DNA of 64,000 bases, from NCBI RefSeq assembly GCF_002844535.1, contig NZ_PJNH01000001.1, positions 806,001 to 870,000 on the forward strand, in the 5' to 3' direction. Positions within the stretch are counted from its first letter, which is position 1. Every line of letters starts with the position of its first letter. Below are positions 26,474-34,586 of this stretch, one piece after another. Source of the DNA: Halalkalibacillus sediminis (GTDB taxonomy: Bacteria; Bacillota; Bacilli; Bacillales; Alkalibacillaceae). Made by a program: the position numbers and the translations under genes. Below the pieces are notes generated by a model. The model made no database searches, had not been told where the DNA came from, and saw only the letters and a list, made by a program, of their open reading frames with translations.

Positions 26474-27085
26474 TTATTTTGCATCTTCATAACGCTTGCT
26501 TACTTCATCCCAGTTCACAACGTTCCAGAATGCATTGATATAGTCTGGACGACGGTTTTGATATTTAAGGTAATAAGCATGTTCCCAAACGTCAAGACCA
26601 AGGATTGGTGTTACACCCTCCATAACTGGAGTGTCTTGGTTTGGAGTAGAAGTGATTTCAAGATTACCATTCTTCACTACTAACCAAGCCCAACCTGAAC
26701 CGAAACGGCCAGCACCAGCAGCAGCGAACTTCTCTTTGAATTCATCAAAGCTACCGAAGGTCTGATTAATCTTTTCAGCTAATTCTCCAGTAGGTTCTCC
26801 ACCACCGTTCGGTGATAAAATTGTCCAGAAGAATTTGTGGTTCGCGTGGCCACCACCGTTATTTCTTACAGGTGTTTGAATATCACTAGGTAGTGAATCC
26901 AAGTTCTGTAATAATTCTTCTAATGATTTGTCTTGTAAATCTGAGTGCCCTTCTAATGCGGCATTCAGCTTAGTCACATACGTATTATGGTGCTTCGTGT
27001 GGTGAATGTTCATCGTTTCTTTATCGATGTGTGGTTCTAGTGCGTCATAAGCGTAAGGTAATTCTGGTAGTTCAAATTTAGACAT
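26474..27085 (-). CDS. sodA: Manganese superoxide dismutase
   Basis: Converts superoxide to oxygen and hydrogen peroxide. 203 residues. Metal ligands are in HHTKHHNTY (His27 region), HANHKFFW (His ~82), and DVWEHAYY (Asp and His near 164-168). Residues around the metal (GGHANH, GSGWAWL) favour Mn over Fe. AAGGAGGAATTTC precedes the ATG. Start and length are typical. Confidence 0.96.
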   Translation of the reverse strand: MSKFELPELPYAYDALEPHIDKETMNIHHTKHHNTYVTKLNAALEGHSDLQDKSLEELLQNLDSLPSDIQTPVRNNGGGHANHKFFWTILSPNGGGEPTGELAEKINQTFGSFDEFKEKFAAAGAGRFGSGWAWLVVKNGNLEITSTPNQDTPVMEGVTPILGLDVWEHAYYLKYQNRRPDYINAFWNVVNWDEVSKRYEDAK

Positions 27086-27154
27086 AATGAAATTCCTCCT
27101 TCAACATAATACGGTGGTCAAATCAAAAAGACACCAATCTTCAGAATTGCCACT

Positions 27155-27187
27155 CAATAAAAAGGTTACCAATCCATTGATAACCTT
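27155..27187 (-). terminator. Hairpin with T-tract upstream of sodA
   Basis: On the minus strand AAGGTTA pairs with TAACCTT across a 12-base loop and is followed by TTTATTG. It could be a second terminator behind the tRNA cluster or an element in the sodA leader. Confidence 0.5.
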
Positions 27188-27280
27188 GCAAGGCATTTGC
27201 ATGAAAATATCATTTAAACCTACATAATTACATTTACCAAGTGATTTATTTTTTAAACATGTCAATGAAGTCTGAATAAC

Positions 27281-27305
27281 AAAAAAACAAGCTCAAGAGC
27301 TTGTT
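27281..27305 (-). terminator. Terminator of the five-tRNA cluster
   Basis: AACAAGCTC pairs with GAGCTTGTT around two bases, followed on the minus strand by seven T residues, 15 bases after tRNA-Ser. Confidence 0.92.
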
Positions 27306-27319
27306 GGCAATTAAAAATA

Positions 27320-27412
27320 TGGAGGAGGAAGAGGGATTCGAACCCCCGCGGGCTTTGACACCCCTGTCGGTTTTCAAGACCGATCCCTTCAGCCAGACTT
27401 GGGTATTCCTCC
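27320..27412 (-). tRNA. tRNA-Ser (TGA)
   Basis: 93-nt class II tRNA with long variable arm. Acceptor GGAGGAA/TTCCTCC, anticodon loop CTTGAAA with anticodon TGA, T-loop TTCGAAT, CCA encoded. The discriminator base reads T (U73), whereas most bacterial tRNA-Ser have G73. Confidence 0.95.
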
Positions 27413-27421
27413 GTGTGTTAG

Positions 27422-27498
27422 TGGTGGACCCTGCAGGACTCGAACCTGCGACCGATCGGTTATGAGCCGATAGCTCTAACCAGCTGAGCTAAGGGTCC
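27422..27498 (-). tRNA. tRNA-Ile2 (CAT, lysidine type)
   Basis: 77-nt cloverleaf: acceptor GGACCCT, anticodon loop CTCATAA (anticodon CAT), T-loop TTCGAGT, encoded CCA. Body sequence resembles the Bacillus isoleucine tRNA that TilS modifies to read AUA. A separate elongator tRNA-Met in the same cluster supports this reading over Met. Confidence 0.85.
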
Positions 27499-27521
27499 AC
27501 TAATTTAATATTTTTTATAAA

Positions 27522-27598
27522 TGGGGCGATCGGTGGGAATCGAACCCACGAGTGCCGGAGCCACAATCCGGTGCGTTAACCACTTCGCCACGACCGCC
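27522..27598 (-). tRNA. tRNA-His (GTG)
   Basis: 77-nt cloverleaf including the extra G at position -1 and C73, both typical for His. Anticodon loop TTGTGGC, anticodon GTG; CCA encoded. Confidence 0.97.
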
Positions 27599-27636
27599 AT
27601 GTTGTTGAAGTGGCTGATACATTTTCAAAAAATGAG

Positions 27637-27710
27637 TAGCGGCGGAGGGGATCGAACCCCCGACCTCACGGGTATGAACCGTACGCTCTCGCCAGCTGAG
27701 CTACACCGCC
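27637..27710 (-). tRNA. tRNA-Met (CAT, elongator)
   Basis: 74-nt cloverleaf with acceptor GGCGGTG/CGCCGCT (G·U at the first pair), anticodon loop TTCATAC, discriminator A. CCA is not encoded (CTC follows). Sequence matches the elongator form. Confidence 0.93.
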
Positions 27711-27713
27711 ATT

Positions 27714-27788
27714 TGGCTCCAGCGGCAGGATTCGAACCTGCGACCGATCGGTTAACAGCCGATTGCTCTACCACTGAGCTACGCTGGA
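27714..27788 (-). tRNA. tRNA-Asn (GTT)
   Basis: 75-nt cloverleaf: acceptor TCCAGCG/CGCTGGA, anticodon loop CTGTTAA, anticodon GTT, T-loop TTCGAAT, discriminator G, CCA encoded. First tRNA of the minus-strand cluster Asn-Met-His-Ile2-Ser. Confidence 0.97.
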
Positions 27789-28010
27789 ATCTTAATAAAG
27801 TTAAAAATACTTACCTTGCATTTTCACCTTGTCTTGCCCACTGTGTTCGTCGCGTTGAAAGATCATTCGGTGATGTCAGCGCTCCTCACAAACCTACTCT
27901 GTTGTTTTTTCGGGAAGTTTACGGTTCGCTACGCTAGAATCTTAAAAAAGTTAAAAATGTTTATCTTTCGTTTTCACCATGTCTTGTCCACTGTGTTCGT
28001 TCAGTTGATA
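27778..28010 (-). repeat. 150-bp tandem duplication in the tRNA leader, including the 5' end of tRNA-Asn
   Basis: Bases 27778-27858 and 27928-28008 align without gaps at an offset of exactly 150 bases, at roughly 85% identity by eye. The first copy contains the first bases of tRNA-Asn (GCTACGCTGGA on the plus strand); the second has GCTACGCTAGA, a relic of the tRNA start. The remaining unit sequence fills 27859-27927. No protein-coding gene lies in 27789-28145. Confidence 0.8.
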
Positions 28011-28051
28011 TTCCGCGTCACTTCTCTACATGATTAACAGCGACGAGATTT

Positions 28052-28080
28052 AATTTATCATGATAGATAAAAGATGTCAA
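28052..28080 (-). promoter_or_regulatory. Promoter of the tRNA cluster
   Basis: On the minus strand TTGACA (28080-28075), 17-base spacer, TAAATT (28057-28052). Transcription would begin near 28045, about 255 bases before tRNA-Asn, so the duplicated region is transcribed as a long leader. Confidence 0.7.
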
Positions 28081-28100
28081 CATTATTCAAATTGTTTTTA

Positions 28101-28136
28101 ATAAAAAATAGAGAGCTGATATTCCATCAGCCCTCT
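28101..28136 (-). terminator. Terminator after the Na/Pi transporter gene
   Basis: On the minus strand GAGGGCTGAT pairs with ATCAGCTCTC (one mismatch), followed by TATTTTTTATT. It lies just upstream of the tRNA promoter. Confidence 0.82.
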
Positions 28137-28145
28137 ACTCTATCA

Positions 28146-29783
28146 TTATTCAGGCTTTCCAGTTACTTCTTGCGCGATATTTAATGCGTGGTCACCGATA
28201 CGCTCAAGGTTACTGATGATATCTACAAATACGATTCCGGCTGTGCCTGAGCATAATCCTTCATTTAAACGCATAATGTGTTTCTTTCTGTATACGCGTT
28301 CCATTTTATCGATTTCATCCTCTTTCTTCATAACTGATTTAGCTAATTCCTCATCCATCTGTTCGAATGAATTTAGAGCTTCTTGAACAGTTAAGAGTGT
28401 GAGGTTGAACATTTCATTTAAATCTTCAATTGCTTGGTCTGTCAAATGAACTTTATTTGTGATTTTGTAATCATTCAACTCTACAATGTTTTCAAAGTGG
28501 TCACCGATTCTCTCTATATCACGGACAACATCAACAACAGCTGAATGTGTGTTACTATCCGCTTCAGTGATTGACTCACTTGAAATTTGGGTTAAATAAT
28601 TGGTTATTTTTTTATCTAAGTTATTCAACGCATCTTCTAATTGATAGGCAACTTCAGCATGTTTCGGCTGGTTACTGTTTAGATAATTTTTTGTCTCTTC
28701 TAAACCGTGAACTGCGATTTCACCCATGTGAATCGATTCAGCTTTAGCTTGTGTCACAGCAACCGATGGCGATTGCTCAATGAAGATGGGGTCAAGGTTC
28801 CTTGGTTTATAATCAATGACGCTATCTTTACCAGGAATAATTTTAGTCACAAGAACTGCGAACGCTGCAATGAATGGGAATTGTAAAATTGTGTTTGAAA
28901 CATTGAAAATCCCGTGAGCGAAAGCAATTGTCATTTTAGGTTCTAGTGCCAGTATATCTCTTAAATACTCCACCAAAGAAGTGAACGGAACTAAGAGAAT
29001 AAGAAAAATAGTAGCACCAATTAAATTAAATAACACATGGACAGCTGCAGCTCTTTTCGCAGCTATACTCGCACCAATTGCAGCTAAAGCTGCAGTAACA
29101 GTAGTACCAATATTATCACCAAATAATACAGGTAGAGCAGCATCTAAGGATTCAATTGCTCCTTCAGAAAATAACTGCTGCAAAATCCCAATTGTCGCAG
29201 AAGAACTTTGGACAATTACTGTGAAGACTGTACCGATTACAACACCTAAGATCGGTGTTTCACTCATAGTTACAGTTAAATCTTGGAATGATTGTACCGA
29301 GCGTAACGGACTCATTCCTTCACCCATCAGTTCTAAACCGTAGAATAGGGCTCCGAACCCGAATACAGTTTGTCCCAAGTATGTGATTCTTTTATTTTTA
29401 AAGAAGAATAACATCAACATACCTACAAAGATAATAGGTAACGCATAAGCTGAGATATCAAATCCAATAATAAACGCTGTTGCTGTGGTACCAATGTTGG
29501 CACCCATGATAACACCAATAGCTTGTCTAAGTGTCATAAAACCTGCGTTTACAAGACCAATTGTTAAAACTGTTGTCCCAGAACTTGATTGAATTAAGAT
29601 CGTTACTATTATACCTGCTAATATCCCTAACAATGGATTACTAGTAAAACGATCAAGAATATCTCGAAGTTTATCCCCTGCAGTTTTTTGTAAACCTTCA
29701 CTCATAAATTTGATACCGAACAAGAATATCCCCAGTCCACCAAGGAATAAGAATATCATTTCTTGAACACTAGCATCGATCAT
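28146..29783 (-). CDS. Na/Pi-cotransporter family protein with PhoU-like C-terminal domain
   Basis: 545 residues. The N-terminal part (about 1-310) has eight or nine helices with the two inverted QSSSGTT and QSSSAT motifs and GANIGTT/GDNIGTT repeats of the NptA/YjbB family; the C-terminal ~200 residues are helical PhoU-type bundles. Members take up or extrude phosphate with sodium. The start chosen is ATG 29783 behind GGGGGTAA; six extra codons upstream are possible. A second, shorter member without PhoU lies at 59941. Confidence 0.9.
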   Translation of the reverse strand: MIDASVQEMIFLFLGGLGIFLFGIKFMSEGLQKTAGDKLRDILDRFTSNPLLGILAGIIVTILIQSSSGTTVLTIGLVNAGFMTLRQAIGVIMGANIGTTATAFIIGFDISAYALPIIFVGMLMLFFFKNKRITYLGQTVFGFGALFYGLELMGEGMSPLRSVQSFQDLTVTMSETPILGVVIGTVFTVIVQSSSATIGILQQLFSEGAIESLDAALPVLFGDNIGTTVTAALAAIGASIAAKRAAAVHVLFNLIGATIFLILLVPFTSLVEYLRDILALEPKMTIAFAHGIFNVSNTILQFPFIAAFAVLVTKIIPGKDSVIDYKPRNLDPIFIEQSPSVAVTQAKAESIHMGEIAVHGLEETKNYLNSNQPKHAEVAYQLEDALNNLDKKITNYLTQISSESITEADSNTHSAVVDVVRDIERIGDHFENIVELNDYKITNKVHLTDQAIEDLNEMFNLTLLTVQEALNSFEQMDEELAKSVMKKEDEIDKMERVYRKKHIMRLNEGLCSGTAGIVFVDIISNLERIGDHALNIAQEVTGKPE

Positions 29784-29888
29784 AAAAATTACCCCCATCA
29801 ATTACAATAGTTTTTTTACATAAAGTTTTGCGCGACAAGTACATTATGATGAACTTTAGACCAATTCGTAAAGACTTCTACACCATTC

Positions 29889-29905
29889 TTTACAAAAACT
29901 TAACA
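29889..29905 (+). promoter_or_regulatory. Pho-box-like direct repeats
   Basis: TTTACA (29889-29894) and TTAACA (29900-29905) are spaced 11 bp apart, as in PhoP sites; TCTACA (29877-29882) is 12 bp further upstream. They lie between the divergent Na/Pi transporter and yqgB genes. A full site needs four hexamers, so this is tentative. Confidence 0.3.
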
Positions 29906-29941
29906 ATCGACAAATTAGGTATTTATAGCTGTCAATTTTTA

Positions 29942-29970
29942 TTGTGCATGAATCGATCATCATTTATGAT
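29942..29970 (+). promoter_or_regulatory. Candidate promoter of yqgB
   Basis: TTGTGC (29942-29947), 17-base spacer, TATGAT (29965-29970), 26 bases before the chosen TTG start. Confidence 0.5.
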
Positions 29971-29995
29971 ATAAAGAGTTAGAGAGGTGGCATTA

Positions 29996-30745
29996 TTGAA
30001 AAAGATAAATATGTTTAAAAGATTTTATTGGAGTCTACTCCAGTTCAAGAAAGTTTCTGCTTTAAGAATAGAAAAAGTCGGGAAGTCAATCGGATTTGTG
30101 TTCTTCTTGATGATGCTCTTGACATTTCCCTATGCAATCAACCTTACTTTGGATGCAACTCAGGCGTTAAGTTCTATCGAAAAAGCTTCTGAGACAGAAG
30201 ACTCAACCTTTACATATAATGAGGAAGAACAATCAGCTGATGAAGAGATTATATTTGAAAATGATTCATTGATTATTACTACTGTAGAAGATGATTTCAC
30301 TTCCAAGAAAAATATTTTATTCCTTAATCATAACCAAGGCATGTTAAAAACACCTTCGAATTCATATTCATTTATGTATAGCAGTATGTTTTCGGAAGGT
30401 GAAACTTTTACTTTGGATGATCTTCATTCAGAATTAGCAAACTTCATTTATGTACTATTGATCTTATCAGTCGTCACATTTTATTTATTATCAACTACGG
30501 TGAAGTTCGTGGAAGTAAGCTTGTTATCACTAGGTGGACTCATGGGTAACAAATCTATGAAACGCAATTTGAATTATGCTCAAATTTGGAAACTGTCAGC
30601 ATACGCAGTAACTGTTCCTAGTATTGTTGTTTTCATATATGATCGATTTGCTTCTCAACAAATGATATCTGGCTTTCTATTTTGGATAGGGAGTTTTGTG
30701 ATTTTATACTTCATTTCTTCGTTCGTGCCAAAGAAAGCCAAATAA
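29996..30745 (+). CDS. yqgB: DUF1189 membrane protein YqgB
   Basis: 249 residues with five likely helices (about 25-45, 140-160, 180-195, 205-225, 227-245) and an acidic extracytoplasmic stretch between the first two (SETEDSTFTYNEEEQSADEE). It matches the DUF1189/YqgB family; function unknown. Start choice: TTG 29996 is six bases after GAGAGGTG, whereas the earlier GTG 29987 is inside that site; ATG 30011 is a third option. Confidence 0.8.
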   Translation: MKKINMFKRFYWSLLQFKKVSALRIEKVGKSIGFVFFLMMLLTFPYAINLTLDATQALSSIEKASETEDSTFTYNEEEQSADEEIIFENDSLIITTVEDDFTSKKNILFLNHNQGMLKTPSNSYSFMYSSMFSEGETFTLDDLHSELANFIYVLLILSVVTFYLLSTTVKFVEVSLLSLGGLMGNKSMKRNLNYAQIWKLSAYAVTVPSIVVFIYDRFASQQMISGFLFWIGSFVILYFISSFVPKKAK

Positions 30746-30749
30746 AAAA

Positions 30750-30822
30750 ATATCCCAAAACCGTTTCTAACATTTAGTTTCACTTAATTAACTAAACATA
30801 AACACGGTTTTGGGATTTTTTA
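30750..30822. terminator. Large bidirectional terminator between yqgB and the NfeD gene
   Basis: ATCCCAAAACCGT (30752-30764) pairs exactly with ACGGTTTTGGGAT (30804-30816); an inner TTTAGTTT/ACTAAA stem adds to it. A-tract and T-tract flank both sides. Confidence 0.85.
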
Positions 30823-31443
30823 TATTTCTTCCACTAAAATTTTCGTACCATCCACATTGGTCACTTGAACTTTTTTCCCTTTCTCTATCCATTTCCCTTT
30901 AGAAACTGCACTATATTCTTGATCGTTCACTCGAATGGATCCTGTAGGTCTCAAGTCAGTTGAAGTTATTCCTTCTTGGTTGAGTAGTTCTTTATAAGAA
31001 TCATTCATGGAATTATACCCTTTGTCACTGGTCATCTGGTCAAACAAAGCAATTTTCGTCCACATGCCCCTTTTCGGAAGCACTTTCATTAAAAATAAAC
31101 TCCCAAATGCACCTATAATAACCCCTGTTATACTATATACAGCTAATAACCAATTTGGAGCTGCAAAACCGACAGAAAAAATGAGAATGATAAACCCAAG
31201 TACTCCAATTGTTCCATCATTTATAAATTTTCCATCTAGAATTACCATTAACAGACCTACTGCAAAAGTAACCATGATCCAAATCAGGTCGAATGATGAA
31301 AGATGACCCGAAAAATAAAATGTAATCGCACCTAAACCAAGAATTGCGCCAAGTCCTTTTAGCTTCACAATCAACTCGCCAAATAGGAAAAACATAGCAA
31401 CTGCAGTTATTAAAAAAGCACCTAAAGCTGTTTCGATAAACAT
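30820..31443 (-). CDS. NfeD-family membrane protein, short form
   Basis: 207 residues: five or six membrane helices in the first 130, then a C-terminal OB-fold (about 140-207; GITSTDLRPTGSIRVNDQEYSA) that is the NfeD core. It lacks the ClpP-like protease domain of the long form found at 57636. Short NfeD proteins usually work with flotillins in membrane organisation. Start ATG 31443 follows GGGGGAT. Not in an operon with a flotillin here; FloA lies 25 kb away. Confidence 0.85.
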   Translation of the reverse strand: MFIETALGAFLITAVAMFFLFGELIVKLKGLGAILGLGAITFYFSGHLSSFDLIWIMVTFAVGLLMVILDGKFINDGTIGVLGFIILIFSVGFAAPNWLLAVYSITGVIIGAFGSLFLMKVLPKRGMWTKIALFDQMTSDKGYNSMNDSYKELLNQEGITSTDLRPTGSIRVNDQEYSAVSKGKWIEKGKKVQVTNVDGTKILVEEI

Positions 31444-31586
31444 AATATCCCCCATTCAAATAATAAAATATAGTAATCTTTCTTTATTATAACAATTACT
31501 TAAGATGGCATGTTGAGTCTTTTTTTGTTATTATCATAAATGGATTGGTTTAGTTTTATTTTACACCATTAAAGGGGAGTTGTAGC

Positions 31587-32699
31587 ATGTCTACGATTAC
31601 ACATCGAAAAGATACCAGACCCGTGCGTGTCGGCAATGTCGTCATCGGCGGTAAGGATGAAGTAATTATACAATCAATGACTACCACTAAAACACATGAT
31701 GTTGAAGCAACAGTCAAAGAAATTCACCGTTTAGAAGAAGCTGGTTGTCAGGTCGTCCGAGTGGCTTGCCCAGATGACCGAGCTGCTGAAGCTATTCCAG
31801 AAATCAAGAAGCAAATCAATATACCACTAGTAGTCGATATACACTTCGACTATCGTTTAGCTTTAAAAGCAATCGAAGGTGGGGCAGATAAAATCCGTAT
31901 CAACCCTGGTAACATTGGTAAACGCGAACGTGTTGAAGCTGTCGTGAACGCTGCCAAAGCTAAGGGGATTCCTATTCGTATCGGGGTCAACGCTGGATCG
32001 CTTGAAAGACATCTGATTGAAAAATACGGTTACCCTACACCTGAAGCAATGGTTGAAAGTGCTTTAGAGCATATTAAAATTTTGGAAGACCTAGACTTTC
32101 ATGACATCGTTGTTTCCTTAAAAGCATCTGACGTTCATTTAGCGATTAAAGCATACGAAATGGCTGCTAAAGAAATTCAATATCCGATTCATTTGGGTAT
32201 CACAGAATCAGGTACACTTTTTGCAGGAACAGTCAAAAGTGCTGCTGGTTTAGGTGCAATTTTAAGTAAAGGGATTGGAAGTACACTTCGCATATCTTTA
32301 AGTGCCGACCCTGTGGAGGAAGTAAAAGTAGCAAGGGAGTTACTGAAATCCTTTGGTTTAGCTGCAAACGCAGCAACACTTATTTCATGCCCTACTTGTG
32401 GAAGAATCGAAATCGACTTGATATCGATCGCAAACGATGTGGAAGAATATATTCAGAAAATCAAGGCTCCTATCAAAGTGGCCGTCCTTGGCTGCGCAGT
32501 GAATGGACCAGGTGAAGCGCGTGAAGCTGATATAGGTATCGCTGGTGCCCGTGGAGAAGGTTTACTCTTCAGACACGGAGAGATCATCAGAAAGGTTCCT
32601 GAGGAGATAATGGTCGATGAACTGAAGAAAGAAGTCGATAAGTTAGCCGAAGAACATTATAAAAAGCAAAAAGAAGAAGAAGAGGCACAAAACGCATAA
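31587..32699 (+). CDS. ispG: 4-hydroxy-3-methylbut-2-en-1-yl diphosphate synthase (IspG)
   Basis: [4Fe-4S] enzyme of the MEP isoprenoid pathway that converts MEcPP to HMBPP. 370 residues. Cluster ligands are in SCPTCGR (about 268-271) and [10 protein letters not shown] (about 303). The N-terminal TIM barrel has [10 protein letters not shown] and [17 protein letters not shown] precedes ATG 31587. The next pathway enzyme, IspH, lies 5 kb downstream in this window. The last 20 residues are a Glu/Lys-rich tail. Confidence 0.96.
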   Translation: MSTITHRKDTRPVRVGNVVIGGKDEVIIQSMTTTKTHDVEATVKEIHRLEEAGCQVVRVACPDDRAAEAIPEIKKQINIPLVVDIHFDYRLALKAIEGGADKIRINPGNIGKRERVEAVVNAAKAKGIPIRIGVNAGSLERHLIEKYGYPTPEAMVESALEHIKILEDLDFHDIVVSLKASDVHLAIKAYEMAAKEIQYPIHLGITESGTLFAGTVKSAAGLGAILSKGIGSTLRISLSADPVEEVKVARELLKSFGLAANAATLISCPTCGRIEIDLISIANDVEEYIQKIKAPIKVAVLGCAVNGPGEAREADIGIAGARGEGLLFRHGEIIRKVPEEIMVDELKKEVDKLAEEHYKKQKEEEEAQNA

Positions 32700-32707
32700 G
32701 TTCAAAA

Positions 32708-32746
32708 GTAAACCCACAGACAAATGTCTGTGGGTGTTTTTATTTT
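32708..32746 (+). terminator. Terminator after ispG
   Basis: ACCCACAGACA pairs with TGTCTGTGGGT around two bases, followed by GTTTTTATTTT. Confidence 0.93.
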
Positions 32747-32798
32747 GATGATTTTTTGTAGATAATAAGCAAATTCTATATTATAGCGACTTTGTATT

Positions 32799-33263
32799 TT
32801 ATATAAGTGGATAAACGAACAATCTTACTGCAATTGCAACTAATGCAAAACCAATAGCTAAATTACCAAGTGTATTAGCTCCACGACGTTTAGCATACAC
32901 ACCTATAATAGCTCCTACCACACCGAATAAAAATGTCCATACGAAGAATGCTAATAAAGACATGACCAGTGCAATCCAACCCCAACCTGCATCAACATGC
33001 TGTTCCATTCTTGTTTCTTTTTCTTCTTTTCGTAATTTGTCACTATCTAATTCATTTGGGTTGAATGCAGCGGACTCACTTGCGAACTCAACATCTTCTC
33101 CCCTATCTCTTGCAGCATATTCATTCGGAGTAACTTGAGCAAGAGGTTTTTCAGCATCTAATGGATCAAGAACATGTTGTTGGTCTATTTGATTTGCTTC
33201 TTTGACTGTTTCCTTATTATATTGTTCTTCATTATATTGATCATCTTTTGATGTCATTTTCAT
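32799..33263 (-). CDS. yqfX: YqfX-like membrane protein (DUF4190-type C-terminus)
   Basis: 154 residues: a hydrophilic, acidic N-terminal half (1-90) and two C-terminal helices (about 95-122 and 128-150) joined by YAKRRGANT, a pattern of DUF4190-type proteins. It lies next to ispG as yqfX does in B. subtilis; homology beyond position is moderate. Function unknown. The ribosome-binding site is weak (GTGAGGG). Confidence 0.7.
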   Translation of the reverse strand: MKMTSKDDQYNEEQYNKETVKEANQIDQQHVLDPLDAEKPLAQVTPNEYAARDRGEDVEFASESAAFNPNELDSDKLRKEEKETRMEQHVDAGWGWIALVMSLLAFFVWTFLFGVVGAIIGVYAKRRGANTLGNLAIGFALVAIAVRLFVYPLI

Positions 33264-33318
33264 ACCCTCACTTTCTTTTCATATTGTTATGTTGTGAAGG
33301 TATGACAAATTTCATACA

Positions 33319-33352
33319 TAAAAAACCGAACCCTCAATTTAAGAGTTCGGAT
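33319..33352 (-). terminator. Terminator after the lytic transglycosylase gene
   Basis: On the minus strand CCGAACTCT pairs with AGGGTTCGG (one mismatch), followed by six T residues. Confidence 0.85.
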
Positions 33353-33358
33353 TATAAG

Positions 33359-34063
33359 TTAATTCGCAAATGCAACTTGTCTGCGTTTTTCTGCTTCTTC
33401 CTGTATTTCTACTGCATACCAGCTTGCTGCATGCCCTTTGTTCGCTTTATATTTTTCTAATCCACCCATACCTCTGTGATAAGCAGTCAGCGCTTCATCC
33501 CAGTTATCGTATTTATGATGGAGAAAATCTAAATAAACTATAGATAGCTCAATTGAATATTCTGGATCGAAAAGCAATTCTTTTTCATATGGTAAACCAG
33601 CCATTTCTGCAATCCACGGAGCTGTGTTTTCCATGAATTGAGACATGCCGTAAGCGTGTCCATATTTAGTTTCAGGACCGGTAAGTTCTGGATCAAATGT
33701 ATTACCGGTTTCTACTCTTAACAATTCATATACGATGAATGGATCAACTTCGTATTCTTTTGCTTTCTTATTTAAAAACAAGGCCCATGATTTTTTGAAA
33801 TTCCCATCGCTGTTCGTGACCATTTGATCTGCATTACGTTCAAGCTCCTGCCACTCTTCCATCGTTAATCCTTCTTGAGTTACAGTCTCTTTAGACCGTA
33901 AATATTCATTCTGATCCACTAGTGAATCGTTAGTTTTATTAATCTGTTCCTTTTCATCTTCAAGCTGAGTCAATTGCTCTTCATAATAGGAATTATTTAA
34001 AATAACTCCACCAGATATCAACAAGAGCGATAGAAAAATAAAGGAAATAACCTTATAATTCAT
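33359..34063 (-). CDS. Membrane-anchored lytic transglycosylase (SLT domain)
   Basis: 234 residues: an N-terminal anchor helix (5-22), a coiled coil (about 25-60) and an SLT-type domain (about 100-215). The catalytic Glu is in LLRVETGNTFDP (about 130), followed by HAYGMSQFM and AYHRGMGG, which replace the usual GLMQ and AYNAG motifs. It should cut peptidoglycan outside the membrane. Start ATG 34063 follows AAAGGATG; the frame runs 21 codons further without a ribosome-binding site. Confidence 0.85.
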   Translation of the reverse strand: MNYKVISFIFLSLLLISGGVILNNSYYEEQLTQLEDEKEQINKTNDSLVDQNEYLRSKETVTQEGLTMEEWQELERNADQMVTNSDGNFKKSWALFLNKKAKEYEVDPFIVYELLRVETGNTFDPELTGPETKYGHAYGMSQFMENTAPWIAEMAGLPYEKELLFDPEYSIELSIVYLDFLHHKYDNWDEALTAYHRGMGGLEKYKANKGHAASWYAVEIQEEAEKRRQVAFAN

Positions 34064-34313
34064 CCTATCATCCTTTCGTTTACTGCATAACTTTTTACAA
34101 TTTTTGTTAACGTGCTTTTGCGACAATTACTAATGTTAAATGACATTAAGCCATACTTCAATAAATAGGGCTTAAAGAGCACAAATGTTGACAGATCAAA
34201 TAATCATGATGCAGAAACCAGTCCAATTTTTATGTAGGAGACGGTCCGCACAAAATTAAATGTACCCCATATACATATAATCGAAACATTTTTGTCGAAA
34301 GGACCTAAAAATT

Positions 34314-34586
34314 ATGATTAAACAAATGATCATTACCCGCCTATATCAAAGTACACCTCAAGAAATTGTGGAGCATGGTAGGAACTATGGTATATCGGTC
34401 ACAGATCAAGAAGCAGATAAAATCCTTACATTCATTCGGACACAAAAAATCGATCCTTTTTCTGAAAAGGATCGACAGCGTACATTTCAATATATTTCTT
34501 CAAGTATTGATGAGAATGTTGCAAGAAAAGCGGAACAATTGCTATATTCATTAGCAAAACAATTCGGTATGGAGCACTTGCTCTAA
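34314..34586 (+). CDS. yqfT: DUF2624 protein YqfT
   Basis: 90-residue soluble helical protein of the YqfT/DUF2624 family of Bacillaceae; no function known. GAAAGGACC precedes ATG 34314. Its stop codon overlaps that of the convergent nfo gene by four bases, so there is no room for a terminator between them. The 250-base gap before it holds no gene and no clear promoter. Confidence 0.85.
   Translation: MIKQMIITRLYQSTPQEIVEHGRNYGISVTDQEADKILTFIRTQKIDPFSEKDRQRTFQYISSSIDENVARKAEQLLYSLAKQFGMEHLL

Noticed and set aside
27521-27937. A 138-codon open frame on the plus strand across the tRNA cluster
   Set aside because: It is antisense to tRNA-His, tRNA-Met and tRNA-Asn; its GFEPATDRLTADCSTTELRW-like peptide is a well-known spurious translation of tRNA genes.
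28981-29343. Plus-strand open frame of 120 codons
   Set aside because: Antisense to the Na/Pi transporter membrane region; hydrophobic bias comes from the complementary strand.
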